NCBI RefSeq assembly: GCF_014191605.1
Contig: NZ_JACHWU010000002.1
Coordinates: 186,001-250,000, forward strand
Direction: 5' to 3'
Source of the DNA: Prauserella isguenensis
GTDB lineage: Bacteria; Actinomycetota; Actinomycetes; Mycobacteriales; Pseudonocardiaceae
DNA length: 64,000 bases
Made by a program: the position numbers and the translations under genes. The notes below the pieces were generated by a model, which was given only the letters and a program-made list of their open reading frames with translations, did not search any database and had not been told where the DNA came from. Below, piece by piece: positions 51,922 through 62,160 of the stretch (the first letter of the stretch is position 1; each line of letters begins with the position of its first letter).

Positions 51922-52760
51922 TGGGGTGGTTCGAGGCCCTCGTCCTGGGCATCGTCCAGGGGCTGACGGAGTTCCTGCCGATCTCCTCGAGTGCGCACCT
52001 GCGGGTGACGGCGGCGTTCGCGGGCTGGGGCGACCCGGGGGCGGCGTTCACGGCCGTCACGCAGATCGGCACCGAGCTGGCGGTCCTGCTGTTCTTCGGG
52101 AAGAAGATCATCAGCATCCTGAGCAACTGGTTCTTCTCGATCTACAAGCCCGAGTACCGGCGTGATCCGGACGCCCGGATGGGTTGGCTGATCATCGTCG
52201 GTTCGATCCCGATCGGTGTGCTGGGGTTGCTGTTCGAGGAACAGATCAACCACGTGTTCCGCGACCTGCGGCTCATCGCCACGACGCTGATCGTGTTCGG
52301 CATCTTCCTGCTGCTGGCCGACCGGATGGGCAGGCAGGACCGCGATCTGGACCAGCTGACCGTCAAGCACGGTCTGACGTACGGCTTCTTCCAGGCCCTC
52401 GCGCTCGTGCCCGGCGTGTCCCGGTCGGGCGGCACGATCACCGGTGGCCGGCTGATGGGGTACAACCGGTCGGCGGCCGCGGAGTACTCGTTCCTGCTCG
52501 CGGTGCCCGCGGTGCTCGCGTCCGGTTTCTACAAGCTCACCGACATCGGGGCCGGCGAGGGACCGGCGTGGGGTCCGACGATCCTGGCGACGGTCGTGGC
52601 GTTCGCGGTCGGTTACGCGGTCGTCGCGTGGCTGATGTCGTACATCAAGCGGCACTCGTTCCTGCCGTTCGTGATCTACCGGGTTGCGCTGGGCCTGCTG
52701 CTGTACGTGCTGGTGTTCACCGGTGTCCTCGACCCGAACGCCGGACCGGTGGAGAGCTGA
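51921..52760 (+). CDS. uppP: Undecaprenyl-diphosphatase
   Basis: This 279-aa membrane protein of eight or so hydrophobic segments has VQGLTEFLPISSSAHL and ALVPGVSRSGGTITGG, the two BacA/UppP motifs that hold the Glu, Ser, His and Arg of the active site. It removes a phosphate from undecaprenyl diphosphate so the lipid can be reused for wall synthesis. ATG 51921 overlaps the LLM stop by 1 nt. A phosphoglycerate-mutase-like phosphatase gene follows, as beside uppP in mycobacteria. Confidence 0.95.
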   Translation: MGWFEALVLGIVQGLTEFLPISSSAHLRVTAAFAGWGDPGAAFTAVTQIGTELAVLLFFGKKIISILSNWFFSIYKPEYRRDPDARMGWLIIVGSIPIGVLGLLFEEQINHVFRDLRLIATTLIVFGIFLLLADRMGRQDRDLDQLTVKHGLTYGFFQALALVPGVSRSGGTITGGRLMGYNRSAAAEYSFLLAVPAVLASGFYKLTDIGAGEGPAWGPTILATVVAFAVGYAVVAWLMSYIKRHSFLPFVIYRVALGLLLYVLVFTGVLDPNAGPVES

Positions 52761-52780
52761 TCGACACACGGGTGTCGGCG

Positions 52781-52793
52781 TAGGGTGACGGGC
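52781..52793 (+). promoter_or_regulatory. -10 box of a probable leaderless transcript (phosphatase)
   Basis: TAGGGT (52781-52786) lies 7 nt before GTG 52794, with no ribosome-binding site, supporting that start over GTG 52785. Confidence 0.5.
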
Positions 52794-53519
52794 GTGGGAA
52801 CCGTCATTCTGCTGCGGCACGGCCGGTCGACGGCGAACGGCTCGGGCGTGCTCGCCGGACGCATGCCGAAGGTCGGGCTGGACGACACGGGTCGTGGTCA
52901 GGCGCAACAACTGGTGGATCGCCTCGCCGACGTGCCGGTGGCGGCACTCGTGTCGTCGCCGTTGCTGCGGTGCAAGCAGACGCTCGAACCGCTCGCCAAG
53001 GCACGCGGGCTCACGCGGGTGACCGAGTCGCGGTTATCCGAAGTGGACTACGGCGACTGGACCGGCCGGGAACTGAAGACCCTCGCGAAGGAGCCGCTGT
53101 GGCGGGTCGTGCAGGCCCACCCGTCGGCGGCGGTGTTCCCCGGCGGCGAGGGACTCGCGGGGGTGCAGGCGCGCGCCGTGGCGGCCGTGCGGGAGCACGA
53201 CGCGCGGCTCACCGCCGAGCACGGTGAGCACGTCGTGTGGGCGCTGTGCAGCCACGGCGACGTGATCAAGGCGGTCCTCGCCGACGCGCTCGGCCAGCAC
53301 CTCGACGGTTTCCAGCGCATCGTCGTCGACCCGGGTTCGCTGTCGGTCGTGCGCTACAGCGAGACGCGGCCGTTCGTGCTGCGCATCAACGACAACGCGG
53401 GGGACCTGTCCGGGATCGTGCCCCCGAAACCCGCCAAGCGCGGTCGCAGGCGCCGGAAGGGCGCCGACTCGTCCGACGCCGTGCCCGGCGGGAGCACTGG
53501 ACGAAAGGACAACGCGTGA
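52794..53519 (+). CDS. MSMEG_4193-type histidine phosphatase family protein
   Basis: This 241-aa member of the phosphoglycerate-mutase-like superfamily has TVILLRHGRSTANGSGVLAG, the RHG nucleophile motif, LVSSPLLRCKQT, LSEVDYGDWTG and ALCSHGDVIKAVLAD (second His). The MSMEG_4193 subfamily is usually encoded beside uppP, as here, and its substrate is not known. The C-terminus is a Lys/Arg-rich tail. Its stop overlaps the start of the peptidase gene by 4 nt. Confidence 0.87.
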   Translation: MGTVILLRHGRSTANGSGVLAGRMPKVGLDDTGRGQAQQLVDRLADVPVAALVSSPLLRCKQTLEPLAKARGLTRVTESRLSEVDYGDWTGRELKTLAKEPLWRVVQAHPSAAVFPGGEGLAGVQARAVAAVREHDARLTAEHGEHVVWALCSHGDVIKAVLADALGQHLDGFQRIVVDPGSLSVVRYSETRPFVLRINDNAGDLSGIVPPKPAKRGRRRRKGADSSDAVPGGSTGRKDNA

Positions 53520-55561
53520 CCGACAACCCGCTGCTGGCGCCGAGTGACCTGCCGTACGGGCTGCCGCCGTTCGACCGCATCGCCGACGAGCATTTCCTGC
53601 CCGCGTTCGAGACGGCGTTCGCCGAGCATCGGGCGGAGATCGCGGCGATCGTGGCCGATCCGGAACCGCCGACGTTCGAGAACACGATCGTCGCACTCGA
53701 GTGTTCGGGGCAGCTGCTGCACCGGGTGTCGCAGGTCCTGTTCACCCTGACCGCGGCGGATGCCACCGACGAGCGCAGGACGGTGCAGACCGAGGTCGCT
53801 CCGCGGCTGGCGGCGCACTCGGATGCGGTCCATCTCGACGGCGCGCTGTTCGCCCGTGTCGACGCGGTGCACGCGCAGCGGGACGAGCTCGACCTCACGC
53901 CCGAACAGGACTGGCTGCTGCACCGCACCCACGTCGCTTTCACGCGCGCCGGTGCGGACCTTCCGGAGGACAAGCAGGTCCGGCTGCGTGAACTCAACGA
54001 GGAGCTGTCGCGGCTGGAGACCCGGTTCCAGGACAACCTGCTGGCCGACACCAACGAGCTGGCCGTGCTGGTGTCCACACGCGACGAGCTGGCGGGGCTG
54101 TCCGACGACGCGATCACCGCGGCCGCCGACGCGGCCACCGCGCGCGGTGAGGACGGCAAGTATCTGCTCACGCTCGGGCTGCCGTCCGCCCAGCCGGTGC
54201 TGGCGTCGTTGGAGAACCGCGAACTGCGCAAACGGGTCTTCACCGCGTCGGTCTCGCGGGCGGCACGCGGCAACGACCACGACAACAAGGCGGTCCTGGC
54301 CACGGTCGCCCGGCTGCGGGCCGAGCGTGCCGCGGTGCTCGGATATCCGAACCACGCGGCGTACGCCATCGAGGACCAGACCGCCGGGTCGGCCGAGGCC
54401 GCGGTGTCCATGTTGGAGCGGCTGGTTCCGGCCGCCGTCGCCAACGCGAACGCCGAGGCCGCCGAACTGCAGGAGGAGCTGGCCGCCGACGGCGTCGAGG
54501 GCGAGCTGCAGCCCTGGGACTGGGCCTACTACGCCGAGCGGGTCCGCAAGCGCAGGTTCGACATCGACGACGCCGCGTTGCGGCCCTACTTCGAGCTGGA
54601 GCGGGTGCTCGTCGACGGCGTGTTCCACGCGGCGGGCAAGTTGTACGGGCTCACCTTCACCGAACGGCGGGACCTGGCCGGTTACCACCCGGATGTGCGG
54701 GTGTGGGAGGTGTTCGACGCCGACGGCGGGCCGCTGGGGCTGTATCTGGGTGACTTCTTCACGCGCGACTCCAAGCGGGGCGGGGCGTGGATGAACAACC
54801 TCGTCGAGCAGTCTCGGCTGCTGGGGCAGCGTCCGGTCGTGGTGAACAACCTGAACATCACCAAGCCCGCCGACGGCGAGTCCGCGCTACTCACCTACGA
54901 CGAGGTGACGACGCTCTTCCACGAGTTCGGTCACGCCCTGCACGGGTTGGTGTCCGATGTGGAGTATCAGTCGCTGGAGGGCACGAACGTGCCGCGCGAC
55001 TTCGTCGAGTTCCCGTCGCAGGTCAACGAGATGTGGGCGCTGTGGCCGGAGGTGCTGGCGGGCTACGCCCGGCACCATCGCACCGGTGAGCCGTTGCCGC
55101 AGGAGACGGCGGCGAAACTGGAGGAGGCGAGCCGCTACGGCGAGGGTTTCCGCACCACGGAGTACCTTGCGGCGTCGTTGCTGGATCTCGCGTGGCACAC
55201 CATCGGGCCGGAGGCCGAGGTGGACGACGTCGACCGGTTCGAGGCCGAGGCGCTGCAGCAGGCGGGCGTCGCGCTCGCGACGATCCCGCCGCGGTACCGC
55301 AGCACCTACTTCGCGCACGTCTTCAGCAACGCGTACTCGGCCGGGTACTACTCGTACATCTGGTCCGAGGTCCTCGACGCCGAGTCGGTGGAGTGGTTTC
55401 GTGAGAACGGTGGACTGGCGCGGGAGAACGGCGACCGGTTCCGCAGGGAGCTGCTCGCCAAGGGCGGCAGCGTCGACGTGATGGAGGCGTTCCGCGCCTT
55501 CCGCGGCCGTGATCCGCAGCTGCAGCCGTTGCTCGAACGCCGAGGCCTCACCGCCGCGTGA
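53516..55561 (+). CDS. M3-family oligopeptidase (Dcp-like)
   Basis: This 681-aa zinc peptidase has a helical N-terminal half and the active site LFHEFGHALHG, His469-Glu470-x-x-His473, with a second glutamate downstream in VEFPSQVNEMW. The order and length match peptidyl-dipeptidase Dcp/oligopeptidase A. No signal peptide is present, so it trims peptides in the cytoplasm. GTG 53516 is chosen for the 4-nt overlap and the GAAAGGAC upstream. Confidence 0.92.
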   Translation: MTDNPLLAPSDLPYGLPPFDRIADEHFLPAFETAFAEHRAEIAAIVADPEPPTFENTIVALECSGQLLHRVSQVLFTLTAADATDERRTVQTEVAPRLAAHSDAVHLDGALFARVDAVHAQRDELDLTPEQDWLLHRTHVAFTRAGADLPEDKQVRLRELNEELSRLETRFQDNLLADTNELAVLVSTRDELAGLSDDAITAAADAATARGEDGKYLLTLGLPSAQPVLASLENRELRKRVFTASVSRAARGNDHDNKAVLATVARLRAERAAVLGYPNHAAYAIEDQTAGSAEAAVSMLERLVPAAVANANAEAAELQEELAADGVEGELQPWDWAYYAERVRKRRFDIDDAALRPYFELERVLVDGVFHAAGKLYGLTFTERRDLAGYHPDVRVWEVFDADGGPLGLYLGDFFTRDSKRGGAWMNNLVEQSRLLGQRPVVVNNLNITKPADGESALLTYDEVTTLFHEFGHALHGLVSDVEYQSLEGTNVPRDFVEFPSQVNEMWALWPEVLAGYARHHRTGEPLPQETAAKLEEASRYGEGFRTTEYLAASLLDLAWHTIGPEAEVDDVDRFEAEALQQAGVALATIPPRYRSTYFAHVFSNAYSAGYYSYIWSEVLDAESVEWFRENGGLARENGDRFRRELLAKGGSVDVMEAFRAFRGRDPQLQPLLERRGLTAA

Positions 55562-55581
55562 CGCGGCGCGCGAACGACCGA

Positions 55582-55611
55582 CCGGCCCGGACGGGTGCGT
55601 GTCCGGGCCGG
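55582..55611. terminator. Bidirectional terminator hairpin
   Basis: An 11-bp perfect inverted repeat (CCGGCCCGGAC/GTCCGGGCCGG) with an 8-nt loop lies between the convergent peptidase and lipoprotein genes, 20 nt after the first stop. Confidence 0.75.
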
Positions 55612-55633
55612 GGCCGCGTCACCCGATCCGGAC

Positions 55634-56302
55634 TCACTCGGTCCAGACGACCGGGCTCTCCTCGTAGTCGGGCGACTCGGTGAAGTGGACCTCGGTCACG
55701 TCGCCGCGTGCCGAACCCTGGATGGTGCAACTCTCGTACGACGCGCCCTGCTCGTTGAACTCCGACGGTGCCGACTCGCTCTCGCACTGGTCCACACCGC
55801 CGATCACGGTGAGCACGGCGCCGGTCGACTCGCCGCCCGGAAGCCGGCCGTCGAGGTCGACACGCGAGTACTCGAGTTCCTCACCGCCGACGTTCTCGAC
55901 GGTGAAGGTGATGTAGTACGGCGTGATCCGCGAGTCGACCGACGATCCGTCGCTCTTCTTCGGCAGGTCGGAGGCCGAGCCCTTCTCGATGCTGGTCACC
56001 GTGATGGCGACGGTGCCCTTCTTCTCGTCGGTGTACTCGAACGGCACGACGGCACGGTCGCCGATCTTCAGTTCGGTCCCGGGGGCTGTGACCTCGTCGT
56101 CGACCGGCAGGGCGCTCACCTCGCCGCCGTCGCTGTCCGCGGGCTCGGCGGCTGCGGAGGCGTCCGGCTCTGCGCTGCTGGCCGGCGCGGAGGTCTGCTC
56201 CTGGGTCTCGGGGGCAGCCTCCTCCTCGCCGCCGCAGGCCGACAGGGCCAGACCTATGGTCGCGACAACTGCCGCCGATGCGGCGATACGTCCGTTGCGC
56301 AC
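55634..56302 (-). CDS. Small secreted lipoprotein
   Basis: This 222-aa protein has an N-terminal signal VRNGRIAASAAVVATIGLAL with the lipobox LSACGG, followed by an acidic Ala/Ser/Glu-rich linker and a compact domain (VTAPGTELKIGDRAVVPFEY, GTVAITVTSIEKGS, PYYITFTVENVGGEEL) that resembles the immunoglobulin-like DUF4352 fold found in many actinomycete lipoproteins. It should sit on the outside of the membrane. Function unknown. GTG 56302 is preceded by GTGAGG. Confidence 0.72.
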   Translation of the reverse strand: MRNGRIAASAAVVATIGLALSACGGEEEAAPETQEQTSAPASSAEPDASAAAEPADSDGGEVSALPVDDEVTAPGTELKIGDRAVVPFEYTDEKKGTVAITVTSIEKGSASDLPKKSDGSSVDSRITPYYITFTVENVGGEELEYSRVDLDGRLPGGESTGAVLTVIGGVDQCESESAPSEFNEQGASYESCTIQGSARGDVTEVHFTESPDYEESPVVWTE

Positions 56303-56508
56303 GGTTACCTCACTCTGCGTCGTCAGTGCTGCCGCCGTGGCAGCCGTTGAAGCAACGACGCACCCGGCATCTCCGGCGTTCCCGACATACCGAAACGTGA
56401 TGGCCGGCACGTTGCGTGGTCACCGGGCTGTGGCCGGGCCGCGTGAGCGACCGGCCGCGACCGGCCGCGCCGGGACACGGCCCGGTGGCGGGTCGCCCGA
56501 CAACGACG

Positions 56509-56552
56509 AGGGGCCGCCGGAACCCGTCACGTCGACGGCTCCGGCGGCCCCT
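56509..56552 (-). terminator. Terminator hairpin after mdh
   Basis: A 13-bp inverted repeat (arms 56509-56521 and 56540-56552) with an 18-nt loop lies 16 nt downstream of the malate dehydrogenase stop on the minus strand. Confidence 0.7.
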
Positions 56553-56567
56553 GGGTTACGCGAAGAA

Positions 56568-57578
<1,011 letters not shown>

Positions 57579-57603
57579 TCATTCAGTGCTTGTACTCGGG
57601 ATG

Positions 57604-59721
57604 CTATCCGCCGGTTTCGGCTCTCGGTGGGTGCGTCGCCTCACCTGTACCGATTGAGCCGGGCCCGGGTGCGACGCCGAACGCTTTGCCGAGTGCGCCG
57701 ACGGCCTCGTCGAGCTTCGCGAAGCTCGCCAGCACGACCCGCGTCGCCGGTTCGTCGTCCGGCCGGACGCCGTCGTCGCCGGGCGGCGGTTCGAGGTGGC
57801 CGGCCGAGCCGGGGGAGCGGACCGCCGCCAGCACGGTGTCGATGTTTGCGCCGATCCTGGTCGTGACGGCGTCGAGCCGGTCGTCCAGCGCGAGCAGTCC
57901 CGGCTGGGCGCGGGCGGCGATGTGCCGTGCCCGGAACGCGACCGCGTCGAGAGTGTCGACGACGTACCAGCCGTAGTCGCGGCGCGCCGCCCGCAGGCTG
58001 ATCGGGTGCGTGAGCGGTTCCACGACGGTGCGGACCTGTTCGACGTCCCGGTCGAGCGTGCGCGAGAGCTCGATGACGTTCACGTTGTCCACACCGGCCA
58101 GCAGGCCGTGAGTCTGTGTCACGTACTCCCGCAGATCCTCCAGTGCGGTGCCGACGTCGTCGAGCATGACGGCCCTGGTCCGGACCGGCAGGATCACGAC
58201 CGCCGCCAGCACACCGGCGGCCGCGCCGACGGCCGTCTCCGCGAGGCGGACGCCGAGCACGTCGATGCTGAAGGTCCCGAGCAGGCTGTAGAGCAGGCCG
58301 AGCATCGTCGTGATGAAGAACGTCATCGCGATCTGCGAGGTCCTGGCGAAGAACACCATGCCGAACACGCACAGGAGGATCAGCACGATCGTGGCGGGCA
58401 CGTTCTCGGCCACGACGAGGGCGCACAGCGCTCCGGCGAAGATGCCGACGACCGTGCCGACGACGCGGCGGGCGCTCTTGACCAGCGTCGCGCCCGCGCT
58501 CGATGCGCCCAGGAAGACGACGAACACGGTCAGCACGGCCCAGTACCACCGCTCGTGCGAAACCAGGTCGCCACCGACGACGGCCAGGCCGCCGCCGAGT
58601 ACCGCCTGGATCGCGCTGCGGGTGCGATTGTCGTAGGCCAGCACCGGTGTGCGTTCGGGCTCCTCGTCCTCCGGCGGTTCGGGTTCGGCCGAGAAGTCGC
58701 GCTCGGCGATGCGCTGGGCGTTCAGGTCGGCGAGCGCGAGTTCGGCGATGGCGCGGCGCACCTCGTCGCCCGGTTCGGCCCGATCGCCGAGCCTGCTGCC
58801 ACTGACGAGCAGCTCGCTGAACTCGGCGGTGTCGCTGATGACGGGCAGATCACGCGGATCGCGTTCGATGAGGGAGCGGAAGCGGTGCAGCCGCGCGACC
58901 AGGTCACCGCGCACCGCGTCGTCGAGCTGGTCCGCGCACGCCTTGCGGGTGGTGATGGCGAGCCACTGCGCCGCCAGTTCGACTTCCAGCGCCCGCCGCC
59001 GCAGCAGTGCCGCGGCCTTCGGATCGTCGAAGACGTCGCCGATCGTGTCCTCGATCAGCAGGACGGCCTCGTGCAACCGGTCGCCCGCGCGGCGGAGAGG
59101 TTTGTCGGTGCGCTGCGTGCCGCCCGCGGCGAGGTGGTTGGCGGCGGCCGCCACGCTGGCGCTCAACCGGGTGCGGAACGACCGCCGCACCGCCAGCAGC
59201 TCGCGGCCCGCCCTCCGGGGCAGCAGAACGAAGCGCACGACCGCGTTCGCGGCCAGTCCGACGGCGAGCGCCAGCAGCAACATCGGCACCTGTTCGATGT
59301 GGGTCTGCAGGAACATCGCGAAGAAGAACAGGAAGAACGGTGCCGACCCGAGCGCGATACCGCGGGGGCCGAATCGCTGCGCGTAGACCGCGACGAAGAT
59401 CAGCAACACGAACACGACACCGTCGAGCGGCGGCACGGCCTGCCCGAGGCTCGCGGATGTCACTGCGAGCGAACCGACGACGAACACGAGTCCGAGCGAC
59501 ACCGCCTGCCCGGCGGGCTCGGGATCGCTGATCGTGAACGCGGCCATGAGCGCACCGACCGCACCGATGAGCACGACGGGCAACGGCGGTCCGAGTGCGG
59601 CGAGGACGGGCACCGCGATGCCGATGCCGAGCACCGCCGACAGTGCGCGGCGGCTACGGCTCCATCCGGGGTCCGAGGCGCGGAGCCGGTCGACGGCGGT
59701 CTCCAGGGCGCGGCCGATCAT
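57604..59721 (-). CDS. FUSC-family membrane protein
   Basis: This 705-aa protein has two membrane blocks, each with several hydrophobic segments (about residues 20-145 and 405-520), separated by a long cytoplasmic helical region and followed by a helical C-terminal tail. The second block carries the FUSC signature (RSAIQAVLGGGLAVVGGDLV, WAVLTVFVVFLGASSAGATL, RRVVGTVVGIFAGAL). Relatives export aromatic acids (AaeB) or are involved in envelope functions. The start is uncertain: ATG 59721, ATG 59760 and ATG 59817 are all in frame, and none has a good ribosome-binding site; the shortest is used as it begins at the membrane block. Confidence 0.82.
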   Translation of the reverse strand: MIGRALETAVDRLRASDPGWSRSRRALSAVLGIGIAVPVLAALGPPLPVVLIGAVGALMAAFTISDPEPAGQAVSLGLVFVVGSLAVTSASLGQAVPPLDGVVFVLLIFVAVYAQRFGPRGIALGSAPFFLFFFAMFLQTHIEQVPMLLLALAVGLAANAVVRFVLLPRRAGRELLAVRRSFRTRLSASVAAAANHLAAGGTQRTDKPLRRAGDRLHEAVLLIEDTIGDVFDDPKAAALLRRRALEVELAAQWLAITTRKACADQLDDAVRGDLVARLHRFRSLIERDPRDLPVISDTAEFSELLVSGSRLGDRAEPGDEVRRAIAELALADLNAQRIAERDFSAEPEPPEDEEPERTPVLAYDNRTRSAIQAVLGGGLAVVGGDLVSHERWYWAVLTVFVVFLGASSAGATLVKSARRVVGTVVGIFAGALCALVVAENVPATIVLILLCVFGMVFFARTSQIAMTFFITTMLGLLYSLLGTFSIDVLGVRLAETAVGAAAGVLAAVVILPVRTRAVMLDDVGTALEDLREYVTQTHGLLAGVDNVNVIELSRTLDRDVEQVRTVVEPLTHPISLRAARRDYGWYVVDTLDAVAFRARHIAARAQPGLLALDDRLDAVTTRIGANIDTVLAAVRSPGSAGHLEPPPGDDGVRPDDEPATRVVLASFAKLDEAVGALGKAFGVAPGPGSIGTGEATHPPRAETGG

Positions 59722-59923
59722 CGCGGCGGTCCCGGTTCCGACCCCGCACCGGGTCCACATCGCCGGCGCGCGCCGCTGCCTCGCGTCCGGCGGGAACGGG
59801 TGTGGGCCACGTTCCATACCGTAGTCCGCGGGTCGATCACCTCCCCGCGGACATCGCCGTCACCGGACGGGAACGTCCCCTGATGGAGTACGTCGCCGAG
59901 TCGCGGGAACGCCGGGCCGGCCT

Positions 59924-59934
59924 TACCGTCAGGC
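59924..59934 (+). promoter_or_regulatory. -10 box of a probable leaderless transcript (DUF6069)
   Basis: TACCGT (59924-59929) lies 5 nt before ATG 59935 without a ribosome-binding site. Confidence 0.45.
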
Positions 59935-60432
59935 ATGGTGAGCAGCTACTACGGATCCGACGGGTACGAGTCCCACGGCGGGTACGGCGACCACCGCCAC
60001 GCCGCGTCGGCGAAACCGCACGTGAACGCCGGCACGCTGTGGGCGGGCGGCGCGGCGACCGCGCTCGTTGCCGCACTGGTCGGAGTGGTCGCGACACTGG
60101 TCGTCACCGGCGTGTTCGACATCCCCGTGATCGCCCCGGCGAACGCCGAGGGTGCGGTCGACTACATCGGTGCCGTCTGGCTGGCGGGTTTCGGTGTCGT
60201 CGGCTCGGTGCTGGCGACCGCGCTGGCCCACCTGCTGTTGCTGGTCGCGCCGCGGCCGATGGCGTTCCTCGGCTGGATCGTCGGCCTGGTGACGGTCGTG
60301 TTCGCCGTCTGGCCGTTCACGATCGCCGTGGAGATCGAGGTGCAGGTCGCCAGCGCGCTGGTGTACGTCGTGATGGGCATCGCCATCGGTTCGCTCGTCA
60401 CCGGCATGGCGACCAAGGCCCTCGACGACTGA
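59935..60432 (+). CDS. DUF6069-like four-helix membrane protein
   Basis: This 165-aa protein has a hydrophilic, Tyr/His/Gly-rich N-terminus and four hydrophobic segments, with YIGAVWLAGFGVVGSVLATA and ALAHLLLLVAPRP and FLGWIVGL between. This pattern is what I recall for DUF6069, a family of actinomycete membrane proteins with no known role. The leaderless -10 box supports the start. It is divergent from the FUSC gene and convergent with the aminopeptidase gene. Confidence 0.7.
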   Translation: MVSSYYGSDGYESHGGYGDHRHAASAKPHVNAGTLWAGGAATALVAALVGVVATLVVTGVFDIPVIAPANAEGAVDYIGAVWLAGFGVVGSVLATALAHLLLLVAPRPMAFLGWIVGLVTVVFAVWPFTIAVEIEVQVASALVYVVMGIAIGSLVTGMATKALDD

Positions 60433-60530
60433 CGCCCGCGCGGCGAGGACCGCAATCGGATTCCCGGGATCGGGGCCTCGGCTCCGGCCGTCAGGCCCCG
60501 ATCCGGCAGTGACTCGGTTGGCGTGGCCGG

Positions 60531-61406
60531 TCAGCCGTACCTGCCCTGCACCGCGCTGTCGGCGATCGAGGTGACGACCTTGAACGCCTTCATCGCCTCG
60601 GTCATCGTCGCCGCCTCGAACGCGATCCGGCGCAGCCCGGTCTCCGCCACGGTCGGCACGACCGCGGCGGCCTGCGCGAGGTGGCTGGCGTCGAACTCGA
60701 TCTCGATCCGGTGCGGAGCGACCACCGGGTCGACCCTCCCGGCGCGGGCCATCGACCGTTCGGCGGCGTCGGCGATCCGCGCGGCGGTGACCGACGGCGG
60801 ATCACACACCGCCGCGTACCGGCTCACGCATTCCTTGACCACGACGTGCTCGGCGTCGGGGGCGTACTCGGCCGCGTCGGCGCACGCCTGATCGTCGCCG
60901 GTGACCACCAGGACGGGCACGCCGTGCTCGGCCGCCAGCGTGGCGTTGAGCCTGCCTTCGCTCGCGGACGCCTCGTCGAGCCACACGCCCGTGATGTGCG
61001 CAGGCAGGTACGTGTGCGACAGCACGCCCTCACACCCGGAGCCGGCGTGATAGCCGAGCAGTACCGCTCCGTCCACTCCGGAGTCGATTCCCTCCATCAT
61101 GGACAGCGGCTTGTGTCTGCCGGTCAACAGTCGCGCACGGCTGTCGAGATCCTCCAGCAGGAGGTTGCGCTGGGACAGGTGCGCCTCGTTGACGAGGACG
61201 CCCGCGGCTGCGCCCGAGCACAGGCCCGCGACGGCCGCGTTCACGTCACCGGTGAAGAGCCTGCGGAACCGCTGCCACTGTTCGGTTCCGGGCACGACGT
61301 CGTCGGTCCAGGTGACGCCGGTGACGCCCTCCATGTCGGCGGAGATCAGGATTCTCGGCCCCGAGTCGGGCCGACCGGCTTCGCCGTCTGGCGCAGGGTG
61401 TGTCAT
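60531..61406 (-). CDS. M55-family D-aminopeptidase (DppA-like)
   Basis: This 291-aa metalloprotein has ILISADMEGVTGV with Asp24 and Glu26, VLVNEAHLSQRN, AVLLGYHAGSG and VVTGDDQACADA, which supply the two-zinc site of DppA-type D-aminopeptidases. The family cuts D-amino-acid peptides such as D-Ala-D-Ala and may recycle peptidoglycan fragments. No dipeptide transporter is directly adjacent, but a peptide-type binding protein lies at 62161 in the divergent direction. ATG 61406 has no strong ribosome-binding site. Confidence 0.88.
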   Translation of the reverse strand: MTHPAPDGEAGRPDSGPRILISADMEGVTGVTWTDDVVPGTEQWQRFRRLFTGDVNAAVAGLCSGAAAGVLVNEAHLSQRNLLLEDLDSRARLLTGRHKPLSMMEGIDSGVDGAVLLGYHAGSGCEGVLSHTYLPAHITGVWLDEASASEGRLNATLAAEHGVPVLVVTGDDQACADAAEYAPDAEHVVVKECVSRYAAVCDPPSVTAARIADAAERSMARAGRVDPVVAPHRIEIEFDASHLAQAAAVVPTVAETGLRRIAFEAATMTEAMKAFKVVTSIADSAVQGRYG

Positions 61407-61480
61407 GGGCCCAGGCTACGACGCCGGGACGCGCGAAAGGATCATGCCGCCGGCGGTGTCGGATTCGACCGGATTCGTCG

Positions 61481-61491
61481 TACGATGGGAT
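61481..61491 (+). promoter_or_regulatory. -10 box of a probable leaderless transcript (small membrane protein)
   Basis: TACGAT (61481-61486) lies 5 nt before ATG 61492, with no ribosome-binding site. Confidence 0.45.
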
Positions 61492-61875
61492 ATGGCCGCA
61501 GGCGCGCTGGTGCATGCCGCGATCTTCGTGGCTCCGACGATCGCGGTGCTGCTCATCGTGCTGACACCGGATGCCGCACGCCGCGCCGCACTGCGCCGTC
61601 GAGCAGCCGAAGGGCCCGTCCCGCGCCACCGCGCCGTCGAAGTGGTGGCCGCCGAGCTGCGCCGCGCGCACCGCGCACTGGAGAACCTGCCCGGTGACGC
61701 CTCCAGATTCCACCGGGACGAAGCCTGCGCCCGTTACGACGCGCTACTGGCCGAGGCCTGCGCGATCGCGGACATCCCGTGCGACCGGCTCCACGACGCG
61801 ATCGGTCTCGACCGTGACATCGCCCGTCTCGAGCTGGAGGAAGCGCTGATCCGGCGCGGTCTCGCGCCGCATTAG
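61492..61875 (+). CDS. Small single-pass membrane protein
   Basis: This 127-aa protein has one N-terminal hydrophobic segment (ALVHAAIFVAPTIAVLLIVL) and a soluble helical part with RHRAVEVVAAELRRAHRALE and ALLAEACAIADIPCDRLHDA. I recall similar proteins across actinomycetes, where the conserved end DRDIARLELEEALIRRGL also occurs, but no function is known. The leaderless -10 box sets the start. Confidence 0.68.
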   Translation: MAAGALVHAAIFVAPTIAVLLIVLTPDAARRAALRRRAAEGPVPRHRAVEVVAAELRRAHRALENLPGDASRFHRDEACARYDALLAEACAIADIPCDRLHDAIGLDRDIARLELEEALIRRGLAPH

Positions 61876-61999
61876 ACGCCCGGCTCCCCGGTTCGACGCC
61901 GCGTCGGCCCCTCCCTCGGCCTCCCGTCGTACGGCTTCCACACCTCCCGACCCGTTCCTACTTCCGTCTGTTTCCGGTGGGCAACCCGTGTGGAAATCG

Positions 62000-62029
62000 T
62001 TGACAGCGCGTTCGCGCGGGTGGTTACTT
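62000..62029 (+). promoter_or_regulatory. Promoter of the ABC binding-protein gene
   Basis: A consensus TTGACA (62000-62005) and TTACTT (62024-62029) are 18 nt apart. Transcription would start near 62036, about 125 nt before GTG 62161. In the 285 bases between the upstream gene and this start I see no gene. Confidence 0.6.
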
Positions 62030-62160
62030 TTTGCGCTTCGGGTCATCCGTTCACTCGGGAACGCCCGCGACACAGAGCCCGACACCGAGCCCGACGACGA
62101 CACCGAGACGACGACGCCGAACCCCCGACGAGACCGGCCCCACGACATCGAGGTGCAACC